From positions 483,968-547,967 of the forward strand of contig JBMOMJ010000048.1 of the NCBI GenBank assembly GCA_049324695.1: 64,000 bases of DNA, in the 5' to 3' direction. This document shows positions 17,313 to 26,275 of this stretch, one piece after another. Below the pieces are notes generated by a model. It was not told the origin of the DNA. It searched no databases and was given only the letters and a program-made list of their open reading frames with translations. The position numbers and the translations under genes were made by a program. The stretch comes from PMG-095 sp049324695 (GTDB taxonomy: Bacteria; Myxococcota_A; Polyangia; Polyangiales; Polyangiaceae). How positions within the stretch are numbered: the first letter of the stretch is position 1; each line of letters opens with the position of its first letter.

Positions 17313-18644
17313 ATGGGCAATCTATCTCGCCGAGACTTCGCACGAAACGCCGCGCTGGTCGCGCTATTCTCTCCGTTCATCAACCTGCTGCAGCCGAGTC
17401 GCGCGCGCGCCGCTACCGGCAAGGCCAAGTACTTCTTGCTGTTCGTCACGAACGGCAGAGACACTTCAGCCTGGCGCCACAGCGGTTCCGATTCGAGCCT
17501 CACGCTCTGCGCTCAGACCGAGCCGCTCGCGCCGCTCAAGGGCAATCTGACGATCATCGAGAAGTTGAACAGCAATGGCACTGCCGCTAGTCACGGCGCG
17601 CCCGGCGGGCTCTGTGGCAGCAACTGGGGCGCGAACCCGTTGCTGTCCATCGAGCAGTTCGTGTCGGACGCGCTGAAGGCCAACGGCGTGAACACCCAGG
17701 TCCCCAACATCGTGCTCGGTGGCGCCGAAGGCAACCAACCCACCACCTTCTATCGAGCGAACAACGCGATCACCCCGATCTATAGCCCCGTCACCGCTTT
17801 CCAAGCGCTGTTCGGCAACGTTTCCGGCGGCGGGACGACGACCGGCGGTGGGGGCACGTCTTCTGTCGATACCGCCGCAGCGGCGGCGCGCCTGAAGCGT
17901 AAGCAAAACATGATCGCGCTCGTCCGCGGCGACCTCGGGCTGCTGAAGAACTCGCTCGGCACTTCGGAGCAGAGGAAGCTCGACCTCCACTTAGACTCGC
18001 TGGCGCAGCTCGAGAAGCGGATCAACCAGACCATGACGGGAGGAACTGGCGGCGGTGGGAGTACGCAGCCGTCGGCCGCATGTAAGCCGCCCGCCAAACC
18101 GACCCTGCAATCGCAGCCGTTCTTGAACAGCTCGGTGCATTTGGAGCTCGCAGTCAACGCGTTTGCTTGCGACATCACGCGCGTCGCCGCAGTTCAATTC
18201 GGGCATCATCAGATGTGCCCGGTCGACGTCGACGGAGCGAAGGGCGACTACCACAACGACTTCATGCACTCCGATCCTGCGCCGCACTCGCGTCTCGCCG
18301 CCTGCGAAAAGTGGCTCGCCGGGCAGTTCGTCGCCGCCGCCAACAAGCTGAAGTCTCTGCCCGCCCCAGACGGCAGCGGCACCCTCTTCGACCAAACCAT
18401 CATGTTGTGGGCGCGCGACATGGGCGATGGCCCGAATCACACCGGTGACGACATGGCCTACGTATTCTCCGGCGCCGCCGGTGGATACCTGAAAGCCTCC
18501 GCGGGCGGCCGATTCATCAACGGCAACGGCGCTTCTCACCAGCGCGTCTTCTTCAACGTCTGTGAGGCTCTGGGCATCACCAACTTCGCAAAGTTCGGCG
18601 ACCCGGGCCAGAGTCACGACCCGCTGGCGGGCGTCGCAGCGTAA
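17313..18644 (+). CDS. DUF1552 exported protein (pair 1)
   Basis: A 443-residue protein starting with SRRDFARNAALVALF, a twin-arginine-like signal, ending near ARAA. The mature part has the DUF1552 features KYFLLFVTNGRDTS near the start, SHGAPGGLCGSNWG, SVDTAAAAARLKRKQNMIA, ELAVNAFACDITRVAAVQFG and FDQTIMLWARDMGDGPNHTG, with a Gly-rich insert near residue 170 and again near 245. The family resembles alkaline-phosphatase-like DUF1501 proteins but its activity is unknown. Tat export fits a protein that folds or binds a cofactor in the cytoplasm. It forms a two-gene unit with the upstream DUF1592 gene. Confidence 0.88.
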   Translation: MGNLSRRDFARNAALVALFSPFINLLQPSRARAATGKAKYFLLFVTNGRDTSAWRHSGSDSSLTLCAQTEPLAPLKGNLTIIEKLNSNGTAASHGAPGGLCGSNWGANPLLSIEQFVSDALKANGVNTQVPNIVLGGAEGNQPTTFYRANNAITPIYSPVTAFQALFGNVSGGGTTTGGGGTSSVDTAAAAARLKRKQNMIALVRGDLGLLKNSLGTSEQRKLDLHLDSLAQLEKRINQTMTGGTGGGGSTQPSAACKPPAKPTLQSQPFLNSSVHLELAVNAFACDITRVAAVQFGHHQMCPVDVDGAKGDYHNDFMHSDPAPHSRLAACEKWLAGQFVAAANKLKSLPAPDGSGTLFDQTIMLWARDMGDGPNHTGDDMAYVFSGAAGGYLKASAGGRFINGNGASHQRVFFNVCEALGITNFAKFGDPGQSHDPLAGVAA

Positions 18645-18937
18645 CGAGCCGACCATCGCAGCGTAACGGCTCTGCCTCGCTTGGTCTCACGCGAGCGAAG
18701 TCTGCCTCCGCCACCGTTGGACTGGATTGCTGGATCGAACTCTGGAGATGCATTCGATCGTTGAGCCCAGGTTCTCTGAGCGCTATCCGCTACTAGCGTG
18801 ATGCCTGATCTCTGTCTGTTGCCTGGTTTTTCGATTTCAGACTGATTTTCAATCGAGCCGTTCTCGCCCGCTGTTCTTGAGACCGAGCTCTACGATTCGG
18901 CGAGCGGACTTGGTCGTCAGCAGGCGTGCTCAGCCGC

Positions 18938-19072
18938 ATGCGAAATGGTCACGCGCCAGTCCGCCTAGCGAGCGGGCGTGTGCTGATCCCCGGAGGCTAT
19001 CCGCAAGCGCCCAACCCGACGCCGGCCTCAACGACTGAGATCTATGGCGGTGGGCACGAAAGGTCGGCGTAG
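18938..19072 (+). pseudogene. Single Kelch-repeat remnant
   Basis: A 44-codon frame translates as NGHAPVRLASGRVLIPGGYP followed by ASTTEIYGGG. This is one Kelch beta-propeller blade (GHxAVxLxxGRVLVxGG, then SxEIY). Real Kelch proteins have four or more blades and no others are readable nearby, so this is a fragment left from a larger gene. The rest of 18645-19121 shows no gene. Confidence 0.5.
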
Positions 19073-19121
19073 GTGCTCGCGAGCTTCTTGATAAGATCGA
19101 GCGCGGCGGTGTTTTGCGGGT

Positions 19122-20096
19122 TCAGAACGAGAGCGGCGAGCGAATTACGCTGGGTGAGAAGTCGCCGCTCGTGGTGGAGTCTTGGTTGCGAGTGAGCAGA
19201 ATGATGGTGGTCGCGGCACCGGCTGCTACGGCGCCGACCCCACCCCAGAACCAGGGGTTCTTGTAGAGGGGGCGCTGGTTTTCGGTGGGGTTCAAGGTGA
19301 TGGTGCGAAACTGCCCGGCTTCGAGCACGACTTGGTGCTGGCTATCGGCGTAGCCCTCGCGGTGGGCGGTGATGCGATACACGCCGGGCGCCAAGATCGC
19401 TTCGCTGGGCGCTTGGCCCAAGACACGATCGGCGACGCGAATGGTCGTGCCGGGTAGATCGCTCTTCACGAGGATTTTGCCGTTCCTGGCCTTCGACTCC
19501 AGGCTCAGGGCGAGTTCGACGCGGCCGCCGCCTTCGAGACGCAGATCGCGCTCGATTGGGAAAAAGCCGTCTTTGGTTACTTGCAAGTGCTGCGCCCCGG
19601 CGTTGATGAGCAGCTCGCCCGCGAGCGGCGTGGTGCCGATGACTTCATTGCCGAGCACGACGCGCGCGCCGTCCTCGTTCACGTCGAGGCGCACCGTGCT
19701 GACGCGTTGGCCGAGGTCGCTGAGTAGCTCGTCGAGGCCAGTGACCTGCGCACGCAGCTCGGGCGTAGCCGTCTCCTGGAACGAGCGCAGCGCGCGCAGC
19801 GCTTCGCCGTAGCGGCCGAGCGCCTGCAAGGCGCGACCCTTGTTGTAGAGCACGCGCGGATCTTGAAACAGCGCGTACGATTCGTCGTAGGCGGCGAGCG
19901 CGTCGACGAAGTTGCGCGAGCGAAACAGTGAATCGCCGCGCGCCTTGAAGGCTTCGGCCTGCTGGCGTTTGCTGGTCGGTTCGTCGGAGCCAGCGGCGGT
20001 CGGAGTCGTGTCGTCGGCCAGCGCGCGACCCGAGAGCAGCGCGTTCGAACAGGTGAGCAGGGTGGCGAGCGCGAAGATGTTGCGGAACGATGTCAT
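19122..20096 (-). CDS. Exported TPR and PEGA-domain protein with C-terminal membrane anchor
   Basis: A 324-residue protein with a signal sequence (ALATLLTCSNALLSGRALA), TPR-like helices at about 45-125 (AEAFKARGDSLFRSRNFVDA, VLYNKGRALQALGRYGEAL), two PEGA-like beta modules at about 135-275 (GEVIGTTP-like turns, TTIRVADRVLGQAPSEA, YRITAHREGY), and a transmembrane helix near 290 (FWGGVGAVAAGAATTIILLT). It lies 6 bases downstream of the kinase gene stop region on the same strand, so they are probably one operon. In myxobacteria, PEGA/TPR proteins commonly accompany Ser/Thr kinases; a role in envelope signalling or cargo tethering is inference. A partial copy lies at 14232-14318. Confidence 0.88.
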   Translation of the reverse strand: MTSFRNIFALATLLTCSNALLSGRALADDTTPTAAGSDEPTSKRQQAEAFKARGDSLFRSRNFVDALAAYDESYALFQDPRVLYNKGRALQALGRYGEALRALRSFQETATPELRAQVTGLDELLSDLGQRVSTVRLDVNEDGARVVLGNEVIGTTPLAGELLINAGAQHLQVTKDGFFPIERDLRLEGGGRVELALSLESKARNGKILVKSDLPGTTIRVADRVLGQAPSEAILAPGVYRITAHREGYADSQHQVVLEAGQFRTITLNPTENQRPLYKNPWFWGGVGAVAAGAATTIILLTRNQDSTTSGDFSPSVIRSPLSF

Positions 20097-20102
20097 GAGA
20101 AT

Positions 20103-21461
20103 TCAAAGCAAGTCGGGTAAGCGATTGGCGGGCTTCGGCGTTGCATCCGAGTTCGGTTTGGCTGCGGGACTCGAGGCCGCGGCAGCGGCATGCGGAGTGC
20201 GAGTCACGAGCGGAGCGCGGCCGCGCGGCGCTTCACTGGCGCTCGGAACGGGGCTGACGATCGCTTCCGCCGAGGGTTGTGGCGGCGTGGGCGCTGGCTC
20301 TTCGGGCGCGGGGGCGCTCGCGGGCGGCGGCGGCAGCGGAGCGGCGGGCAGGTTGGCCGCGCTGACGGCCGGTGCGTCGCTGGGCGTCACGCTAGGACGC
20401 GGCCACAAGAGCCAACCGAGCGCGACGGCGCCGAGCAAGCCAAGCAGCAACAGCCAGCGCGTTCTCGACGGCGCGGTCTTGGTTGCGGCCGGAGTCGTGA
20501 GCGAGCTGAGCGCTTCGGTAGTTGCGTGCAGCGGTTTGGCTCCGGAGATTTGCGCCGTCATAGTGGGCAGCAGCTCGGGCGGGGTCGGCTTGCCGCTGAG
20601 CACCGTTTGCAGCTCGACGAACGCCTGGCGCGCGTGCTGAAAGCGATACTTCGGATCGCGAGCCACGCAACGATCGAACCACCAATCGAAGCCTTCGGGC
20701 AGCGATCGAGCGCCGAGCTCACGCGCGCGCTGCGAGGCGGGCGGCAGCGGCTTCATCAGAATTTCGGTCAAGAGCGCGGTGAGCGAGCCCTCGGTGGTGA
20801 GCCAATACAGCTTGCCGCTCAGCATGCGAAAGACGATCAGGCCGAGCGCCCACACGTCGGTGGCGCACGAGATCGCGTCGCCTTCTTGCGTTTGTTCCGG
20901 CGCCATCCACAGCGGGCTGCCCATCGCCATGGTGTTGCGCGAGCTCGAGTCAACCAGCTTGGCGAGCCCGAAATCCAGCACCTTCACGAAGTGACGCGTG
21001 TTCACGCTGCGCGCCCGCGCCAAGAAAATATTGTCGGGCTTGAGATCGCGATGCACGATGCCGATGTCGTGCGCCGCCGCGATGGCGTGCGCGATTTGCT
21101 CGAGTAGCTCCAGCGCCGCACTAGGTGACAGAGCGCCCTCGTGCGCGAGGTACTCTTCGAGCGACTCGCCTTCGAGCAGCTCCATGGCGAGCCAAGGAAC
21201 CTGGCTCTCACGGTCGACGCCGGCCGCGATCACGTCGACCACGTGTTCGCTGGGGATCTGCGCGCTGGTGCGAGCCTCCTGCTCGAAGCGCCGTTCGCCG
21301 CCGTGCGCCGCGGCGCTGGCGTGCATTAGCTTCAGCGCGCGCCGCTTGCCGGTCGAGAGCTGCTCGACCACGTAAACCGCACCCATCCCGCCGGCCGCGA
21401 GTGGCTTGATCACTCGAAACTCGGTAGCGAAGATTTGATCCGGGCGAAGTTCGAAAGGCAT
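20103..21461 (-). CDS. Transmembrane Ser/Thr protein kinase
   Basis: A 452-residue Hanks-type kinase. Visible motifs are the glycine loop PLAAGGMGAVYVVEQ, the ATP lysine in RRALKLMH, the catalytic loop IVHRDLKPDN, DFGLAK, and SPLWMAPEQ with DVWALGLIVFRML. After the kinase domain (about 15-285) comes a juxtamembrane region, one membrane helix (RWLLLLGLLGAVALGWLLW, about 332-350), and a Pro/Ala-rich extracytoplasmic tail without an obvious sensor domain. All catalytic residues are present, so it should be active. It precedes the PEGA protein gene in the same direction. Confidence 0.95.
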   Translation of the reverse strand: MPFELRPDQIFATEFRVIKPLAAGGMGAVYVVEQLSTGKRRALKLMHASAAAHGGERRFEQEARTSAQIPSEHVVDVIAAGVDRESQVPWLAMELLEGESLEEYLAHEGALSPSAALELLEQIAHAIAAAHDIGIVHRDLKPDNIFLARARSVNTRHFVKVLDFGLAKLVDSSSRNTMAMGSPLWMAPEQTQEGDAISCATDVWALGLIVFRMLSGKLYWLTTEGSLTALLTEILMKPLPPASQRARELGARSLPEGFDWWFDRCVARDPKYRFQHARQAFVELQTVLSGKPTPPELLPTMTAQISGAKPLHATTEALSSLTTPAATKTAPSRTRWLLLLGLLGAVALGWLLWPRPSVTPSDAPAVSAANLPAAPLPPPPASAPAPEEPAPTPPQPSAEAIVSPVPSASEAPRGRAPLVTRTPHAAAAASSPAAKPNSDATPKPANRLPDLL

Positions 21462-21685
21462 GCAGCGAACAGCGAGCTACGCCGAGGCAGTCATTCGAAC
21501 CTGCTCGCAGTCGTCGAGGTGCGCGCTCGATCCGAGAGGAACTCTTAGCCAATCCGAACTCGTACGCAAGACCGCTTCCCCAGTCCGAGCAGTCCAAGCT
21601 CGGAGCGGCCAGGTTCGTTGGCCGGTCGGCGTCGCGACGTGTACGAGCGCGTGACTTGCCGAGCAATGCCGCTAAAAAGGGGAGC

Positions 21686-23809
21686 ATGGCTTTCTTTGGC
21701 TCCGTCCACGCTGTGACGAACGCCCCCATGCGCGCTCGTGCTTTGCGAACACTGGGAGTGATTGGCGCGACCGCAACACTCGCCGCCTCGTGTTCGCAGG
21801 CGCCGACGGAGCTCGTGCTCGACGTGTACACCGACGTCGGTTGCGATACGAAAGCGCAGGTCGCAGTCGCCAAAGTGGGCTCGCTCGGTGATCGCGTCGC
21901 GGCGACGACGTCGCGAGTTTGTGATCCGGCGACCGGCTCGCTCGGGCGGCTGGTGATCGTGCCGAACAGCGGCGACTCGGGCGAAGTGGCGCTCGAGGTG
22001 CGCGTGCGCCCCGATCACGGCAGCGCCGACAATTGCTTGGCCGCCAACAATTACCTCGGCTGTATCGTGGCGCGCCGCATCGTGAGCTACATCCCAGGCC
22101 GCTCGATCTCGATGCGCGTCGATTTGAAGAACCCGTGCGTCGACACGCCGTGCAGCGAGACGACGACGTGTGTTGCGCAGGGCTTGAACCGAGCGTGCAT
22201 CGAAGCGCACGTGGACGCCTCGAAGTGCGACGGCCAATGCACCGACGCCGATCTGGTGAGCCAGAGCGGCGGCGTGTTCGATCCGTGCGGCGCTGGCTCG
22301 AACCCGTGCGACTCGATCGCGACGTGCCAGGTCACCGAGCAAGGCGCTGTGTGCGTGTGTCCTCAAGGCTTCACTCACGACCCCAAAAATGCCGCAAAGT
22401 GCGTGGATCTCGACGAATGTAAGGCCGGCATCCACGACTGCGATCGGCACGCGACGTGTACCAACGTGACCGGCTCGTTCACGTGCACTTGCATCGACGG
22501 CTATCAAGGAGACGGCCGCCAATGCGAGGCTTCGGACTGCAGCGTGTCGTGCGATCCGCACGCGACCTGCCGCGTCACGGGCGGTAACTACGAGTGTGTG
22601 TGCGACGCCGGCTACGAAGGCAACGGCATCAGCTGCCTCGACGTGGACGAGTGCGCGGCTGGCAGCGCCGGTTGCGCGCTGGGCGCGACCTGCACCAACA
22701 CGGACGGCTCGTTCAGCTGCGAGTGCCCGGCTGGCTACGCCGGTGACGGCACCAGCTGCGCCGACATCGACGAGTGCGCAACCGGTACGCACGATTGCGT
22801 TACGCCGGCCGTGTGCGTGAACACCGAAGGTGCGTTCCGCTGCGACTGCCCGTCCGGGCTCGGCAGCGCCGGCAGTGGTTGCGCAGACGACGACGAGTGC
22901 GCGCGCCACACCGACGACTGCCAGGCGCCTGCCGTTTGCCGCAACACCAGCGGCGGCTTCGAATGCGATTGCCCCAGCGGTTACGAGCCCAACCAGCACG
23001 GCTGCCGCGATCTGAATGAATGCCAACTCGGCACGCACAACTGCGCGGGCCCGGCGCTATGCGTGAACAGCTCCGGCAGCTTTTCATGCCAGTGCCCGGC
23101 TGGTTACACGGCATCGAGCCCCACCACCTGCGTGCCCATCGACGAATGCGCGACCGACGGTGAGTGCGGAGCGAATGGGCTATGCGCGCCGATGGGCGGT
23201 CACAAGGTGTGCGGCTGCCAAATGGGCTACGCGCGGACGGCTGCCAGCGGCGCGTGCGTAGACATCGATGAGTGCACGACGACCAGCGCGCCGTGCGGCG
23301 CGAACCAGACCTGCGTCAACGACGCCGGCAGTTACCACTGCGTGTGCCGGCCCGGCATGACTCTGACGAACGGCACCTGCGTGTGCAACGGCGACAACCT
23401 CGCGTTGGGCGCGACCGCCACGGCCGACAGCACGTTCCCAGACGAAGGCTATGCGCCGGCCAACGTGGTCGATGGTCGCAACACGACCGTCCAGCAAGGA
23501 ACCGAGAGCTGGGTCAACGTGTCCGGCGGCTTGCCGCAAACTTTGATGCTCGAGTTCGCTGGACCGCGCTCGTTCTCGCGACTCGAGTTCTTCACCAGCG
23601 ACGGGTATGCGATCTCCGACTACGACATCGAGTACTACGACGGCGCTGCCTGGCTGCCGCTCGTGCAGGTGCAAAGCAACGTGTCTGTGCACAACACCTA
23701 CACGTTCTCCACCGTGACGGCGACCAAGCTCCGCTTCATTTGTCGGCGCGGGCCGTCGATCCAGCCGACGTACGTGCGCATCAACGAAGTCGAGCTGTAT
23801 TGCCAGTAA
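21686..23809 (+). CDS. Lipoprotein with tandem calcium-binding EGF-like repeats and F5/8-type C (discoidin) domain
   Basis: The signal sequence MRARALRTLGVIGATATLAA ends at SC, a clear lipobox. About 150 residues of unknown beta structure follow, then about nine EGF-like repeats with the calcium-binding start D-x-D-E-C seen in DLDEC, DVDEC, DIDEC, DDDEC and DIDEC and six cysteines each. The last 140 residues are a discoidin-type carbohydrate- or lipid-binding domain (NLALGATATADS, YAPANVVDGR, PQTLMLEFAGPRSFSRLEFF, KLRFICR). The layout resembles animal extracellular adhesion proteins. Start choice is open between ATG 21686 (AAGGGGAG close upstream) and ATG 21728, which gives the more compact signal peptide. 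Surface adhesion is the likely role. Confidence 0.9.
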   Translation: MAFFGSVHAVTNAPMRARALRTLGVIGATATLAASCSQAPTELVLDVYTDVGCDTKAQVAVAKVGSLGDRVAATTSRVCDPATGSLGRLVIVPNSGDSGEVALEVRVRPDHGSADNCLAANNYLGCIVARRIVSYIPGRSISMRVDLKNPCVDTPCSETTTCVAQGLNRACIEAHVDASKCDGQCTDADLVSQSGGVFDPCGAGSNPCDSIATCQVTEQGAVCVCPQGFTHDPKNAAKCVDLDECKAGIHDCDRHATCTNVTGSFTCTCIDGYQGDGRQCEASDCSVSCDPHATCRVTGGNYECVCDAGYEGNGISCLDVDECAAGSAGCALGATCTNTDGSFSCECPAGYAGDGTSCADIDECATGTHDCVTPAVCVNTEGAFRCDCPSGLGSAGSGCADDDECARHTDDCQAPAVCRNTSGGFECDCPSGYEPNQHGCRDLNECQLGTHNCAGPALCVNSSGSFSCQCPAGYTASSPTTCVPIDECATDGECGANGLCAPMGGHKVCGCQMGYARTAASGACVDIDECTTTSAPCGANQTCVNDAGSYHCVCRPGMTLTNGTCVCNGDNLALGATATADSTFPDEGYAPANVVDGRNTTVQQGTESWVNVSGGLPQTLMLEFAGPRSFSRLEFFTSDGYAISDYDIEYYDGAAWLPLVQVQSNVSVHNTYTFSTVTATKLRFICRRGPSIQPTYVRINEVELYCQ

Positions 23810-24121
23810 GAAGGCTGCGGGGAACGCCGCAACTCTCTTAGTCATCGCTTCGGATGGCTGCACTCTCGCCTCGCGAGCGCAGTGGGTATCGCCATAGCTC
23901 CAGCGCAGACTCGATTCGTCGTATCGCTGGCGAACAGAGCTGCCCGGCGAAAATCCGCAAAAGACCGCACGAACTGGGCAAAATTTCACACACCGTTGGA
24001 GTCTGGCTACTCAGGTTCTTTCGTGCGATGTTGCCGCGGCGCTGGGCGTCGAACGACGCTCCAGCTCGAGTTCGAGCGCAAACTCCGGACCGAAATTTTC
24101 GGCTTCCAAGAGGAGCAGACC
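23810..24121. other. Intergenic region upstream of GH5 gene
   Basis: No gene is seen. The reading frame of the downstream gene extends upstream to 23882 but lacks a signal peptide at that point; the Shine-Dalgarno AAGAGGAG near 24109 fixes the start at 24122. Confidence 0.5.
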
Positions 24122-25840
24122 ATGCGGCACGTACTGTGTATGGGCGCCCTAGTGGCTTTGATTCTGGCTGGCGGCTGTGATGGCGGTGGCGGCGCGTCGT
24201 CTGCAGGCGCAGGCGGAGAGGGCGGTGCTGGAGGTCAAGCGGACTGTTCGCCGGACAACGTGTGGCAAGGTGACGGACGCTCCGTCTACATCGAAGCGGA
24301 GTGCGCGCATGGCGCGGATGTCGGGGACTGCAATGGCTGTATCAGCGGCAGCCAGCTGGGCACCATGCTCGAGAACGCCGACACCACGACTGGCTTTTTC
24401 GATGGCGGCGACTACCTCATGTACCGGTCGATCGATCTCACTGGCCTGAACACCCTGCGAATGCGCTATGCGACGCAGAACACCGGAGAGGTTCGTATCT
24501 CCATAGACGCCGTCGACGGCACTAAGATCGCCTCGTGGCCGCCGGAGCCCACGGGCGGCTGGACCAACTTCACCGACACCACCGTACCGATCCAGCCAGT
24601 GACCGGAACTCATGATCTCTACCTGGTCGGCGTTGGCACCACGGAGGGAATCGTGAATCTCGATTACCTGATTGCTGGTGTGTGTCAGCCCAACTGTTCC
24701 GGCAAGAGCTGCGGTCCTGACGGTTGCGGCGGCGAATGCGGGACTTGCAGCGGCCAAGACTTCTGCACGGCGGCTGGCCAGTGTGAGCCCTGTGTCCCGG
24801 ATTGCGCTGGCAAGGCGTGCGGCGATGACACCTGCGGCGGCACGTGCGGCGACTGCGGCGCGGGCGAAGTTTGCACGGCCGCTCGAACCTGCGAGCAATA
24901 CTCCACACTGGGTGGCCCACCTCGGGTGCATGTGGAGGGCGCGACAATCAAGGACCCGCAGGGTCAGACGCAGATTCTCCGGGGCGTGTCGCTGATCGAC
25001 ATTGGCGCCCAGCACGTGTGGCGAACCAGCGGTGTCGCCGGCATGATCGATCGTCTGACGGATACCGGTTGGAATACGCGGATCGTGCGCTTTCCAATCT
25101 ACATCAGCGCACAGCCCTATCCCTTCTCGCTCACGGATCCCATCGCTCGCGAACGGTACATGACCGAACTGCTGCGGCCTGCTGTGGACTACGCCACGAA
25201 AAAGGGCCTGTACGTCATCATCGATTTTCATGAAATCGCCGACATCACCGACCGCGAAGATGCGCGAACACAGACGTTCTGGCGCTACATGGCCCGCCAA
25301 TTCGCAGATTACCCCAACGTTATCTACGAAGTGTTCAACGAGCCAATTCGTGTCGGTGACGCCTGTGAGTTAGCAGACTCGTGCTGGCCAGCGTTCAAGG
25401 AACGGGCCGATCGCTGGGTGTCTCTCATTCGCGAGGCGGCACCTTCCACGCTGGTCCTAGTCGGAGGACCCTCCTGGTCTCAGGTGATCGGGCCGGCAGC
25501 CACGAACCCCATCGCAGACACCAATGTCGCGTACGTCGGACATATCTATCCCTTCCACGTGTCCAGCGGGTTTGTGGAGCGCGAGATCCGCGCATGTGCC
25601 GCGGTACACCCAGTCATCCTCACCGAATGGGGCTACGGTTTCGACACCGCGAACCCTGCCGCCGATAAGGCTCCCTACGTCGACATCGTCAAGGCCATGG
25701 CCGACGAGTTCGGTATGGGGTACACGGCCTGGGTCGCGGACTACGAGTGGGGACCGCCCATGTTCACCGATGCGGCCGGAACAACCCTGAGTGACTTTGG
25801 CCAGTTCGCCCGGGACTGGCTCGCGGCTGGCCCCCCTTGA
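24122..25840 (+). CDS. Secreted GH5-family glycoside hydrolase with CBM6-like module
   Basis: A 572-residue lipoprotein. The signal ends at LAGGC followed by a Gly/Ala tether. A carbohydrate-binding module of family 6 type occupies about 50-182 (VYIEAECAHGAD, TTGFFDGGDYLMYRSIDL, VNLDYLIAGVC). A cysteine-rich linker of two similar modules follows (CSGKSCGPDGCGGECGTC and CAGKACGDDTCGGTCGDC). The catalytic (beta/alpha)8 domain covers about 270-572 with the acid/base Glu407 in YEVFNEP and the nucleophile Glu502 in ILTEWGYG. The fold and motifs indicate an endo-glucanase or mannanase-type enzyme acting outside the cell on plant polysaccharide. AAGAGGAG precedes the chosen ATG. Confidence 0.93.
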   Translation: MRHVLCMGALVALILAGGCDGGGGASSAGAGGEGGAGGQADCSPDNVWQGDGRSVYIEAECAHGADVGDCNGCISGSQLGTMLENADTTTGFFDGGDYLMYRSIDLTGLNTLRMRYATQNTGEVRISIDAVDGTKIASWPPEPTGGWTNFTDTTVPIQPVTGTHDLYLVGVGTTEGIVNLDYLIAGVCQPNCSGKSCGPDGCGGECGTCSGQDFCTAAGQCEPCVPDCAGKACGDDTCGGTCGDCGAGEVCTAARTCEQYSTLGGPPRVHVEGATIKDPQGQTQILRGVSLIDIGAQHVWRTSGVAGMIDRLTDTGWNTRIVRFPIYISAQPYPFSLTDPIARERYMTELLRPAVDYATKKGLYVIIDFHEIADITDREDARTQTFWRYMARQFADYPNVIYEVFNEPIRVGDACELADSCWPAFKERADRWVSLIREAAPSTLVLVGGPSWSQVIGPAATNPIADTNVAYVGHIYPFHVSSGFVEREIRACAAVHPVILTEWGYGFDTANPAADKAPYVDIVKAMADEFGMGYTAWVADYEWGPPMFTDAAGTTLSDFGQFARDWLAAGPP

Positions 25841-26275
25841 ATCTGCCATTGAACTGCGGATTCGTTGGTCGCCGGTATCCCCTCGAGTAGTAAGAGCGAC
25901 GTGTCGAACTCTGCGGCGACGAGATCGGCGAGATATTCGTAATCACCGCCCGTCGTTGAAAGACGGAGAGCACGCCCGGAAAACGTGCGCAGAGGCGGGC
26001 TGATGGGCTCCAGAGCTCCGGAGCTTGGGGCAAATCACAGGCACGACCCCACGATCGTCTGTCGGTCGGCTCGCGTCTCGAGTTGAGGTGAGGCGTGTCC
26101 AGCGACATCCGATTCGTGCCTGATCTCTAGTGCCTCACGCTACTAGTTCGGGGAACGCAACACCGACAATGAACGTGCTCGCCCGTGTCGAGCTGCGGAC
26201 GGCGTGACGCGTCTCGACGGCGCGCCCTTCGCTCGCTCATTCGGGATTCGTGTGCACATCAATTTGGGAACTCCG
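25841..26275. other. Intergenic region without recognisable genes
   Basis: About 435 bases between two same-strand secreted-protein genes. Short frames on both strands have no recognisable content and no ribosome sites. I see no clear terminator hairpin. Confidence 0.5.

Noticed and set aside
21545..23038. A 497-codon minus-strand frame opposite the EGF gene
   Set aside because: It is the antisense reading of the EGF repeats, rich in Ala/Arg/Val/His, a usual shadow in high-GC coding DNA.
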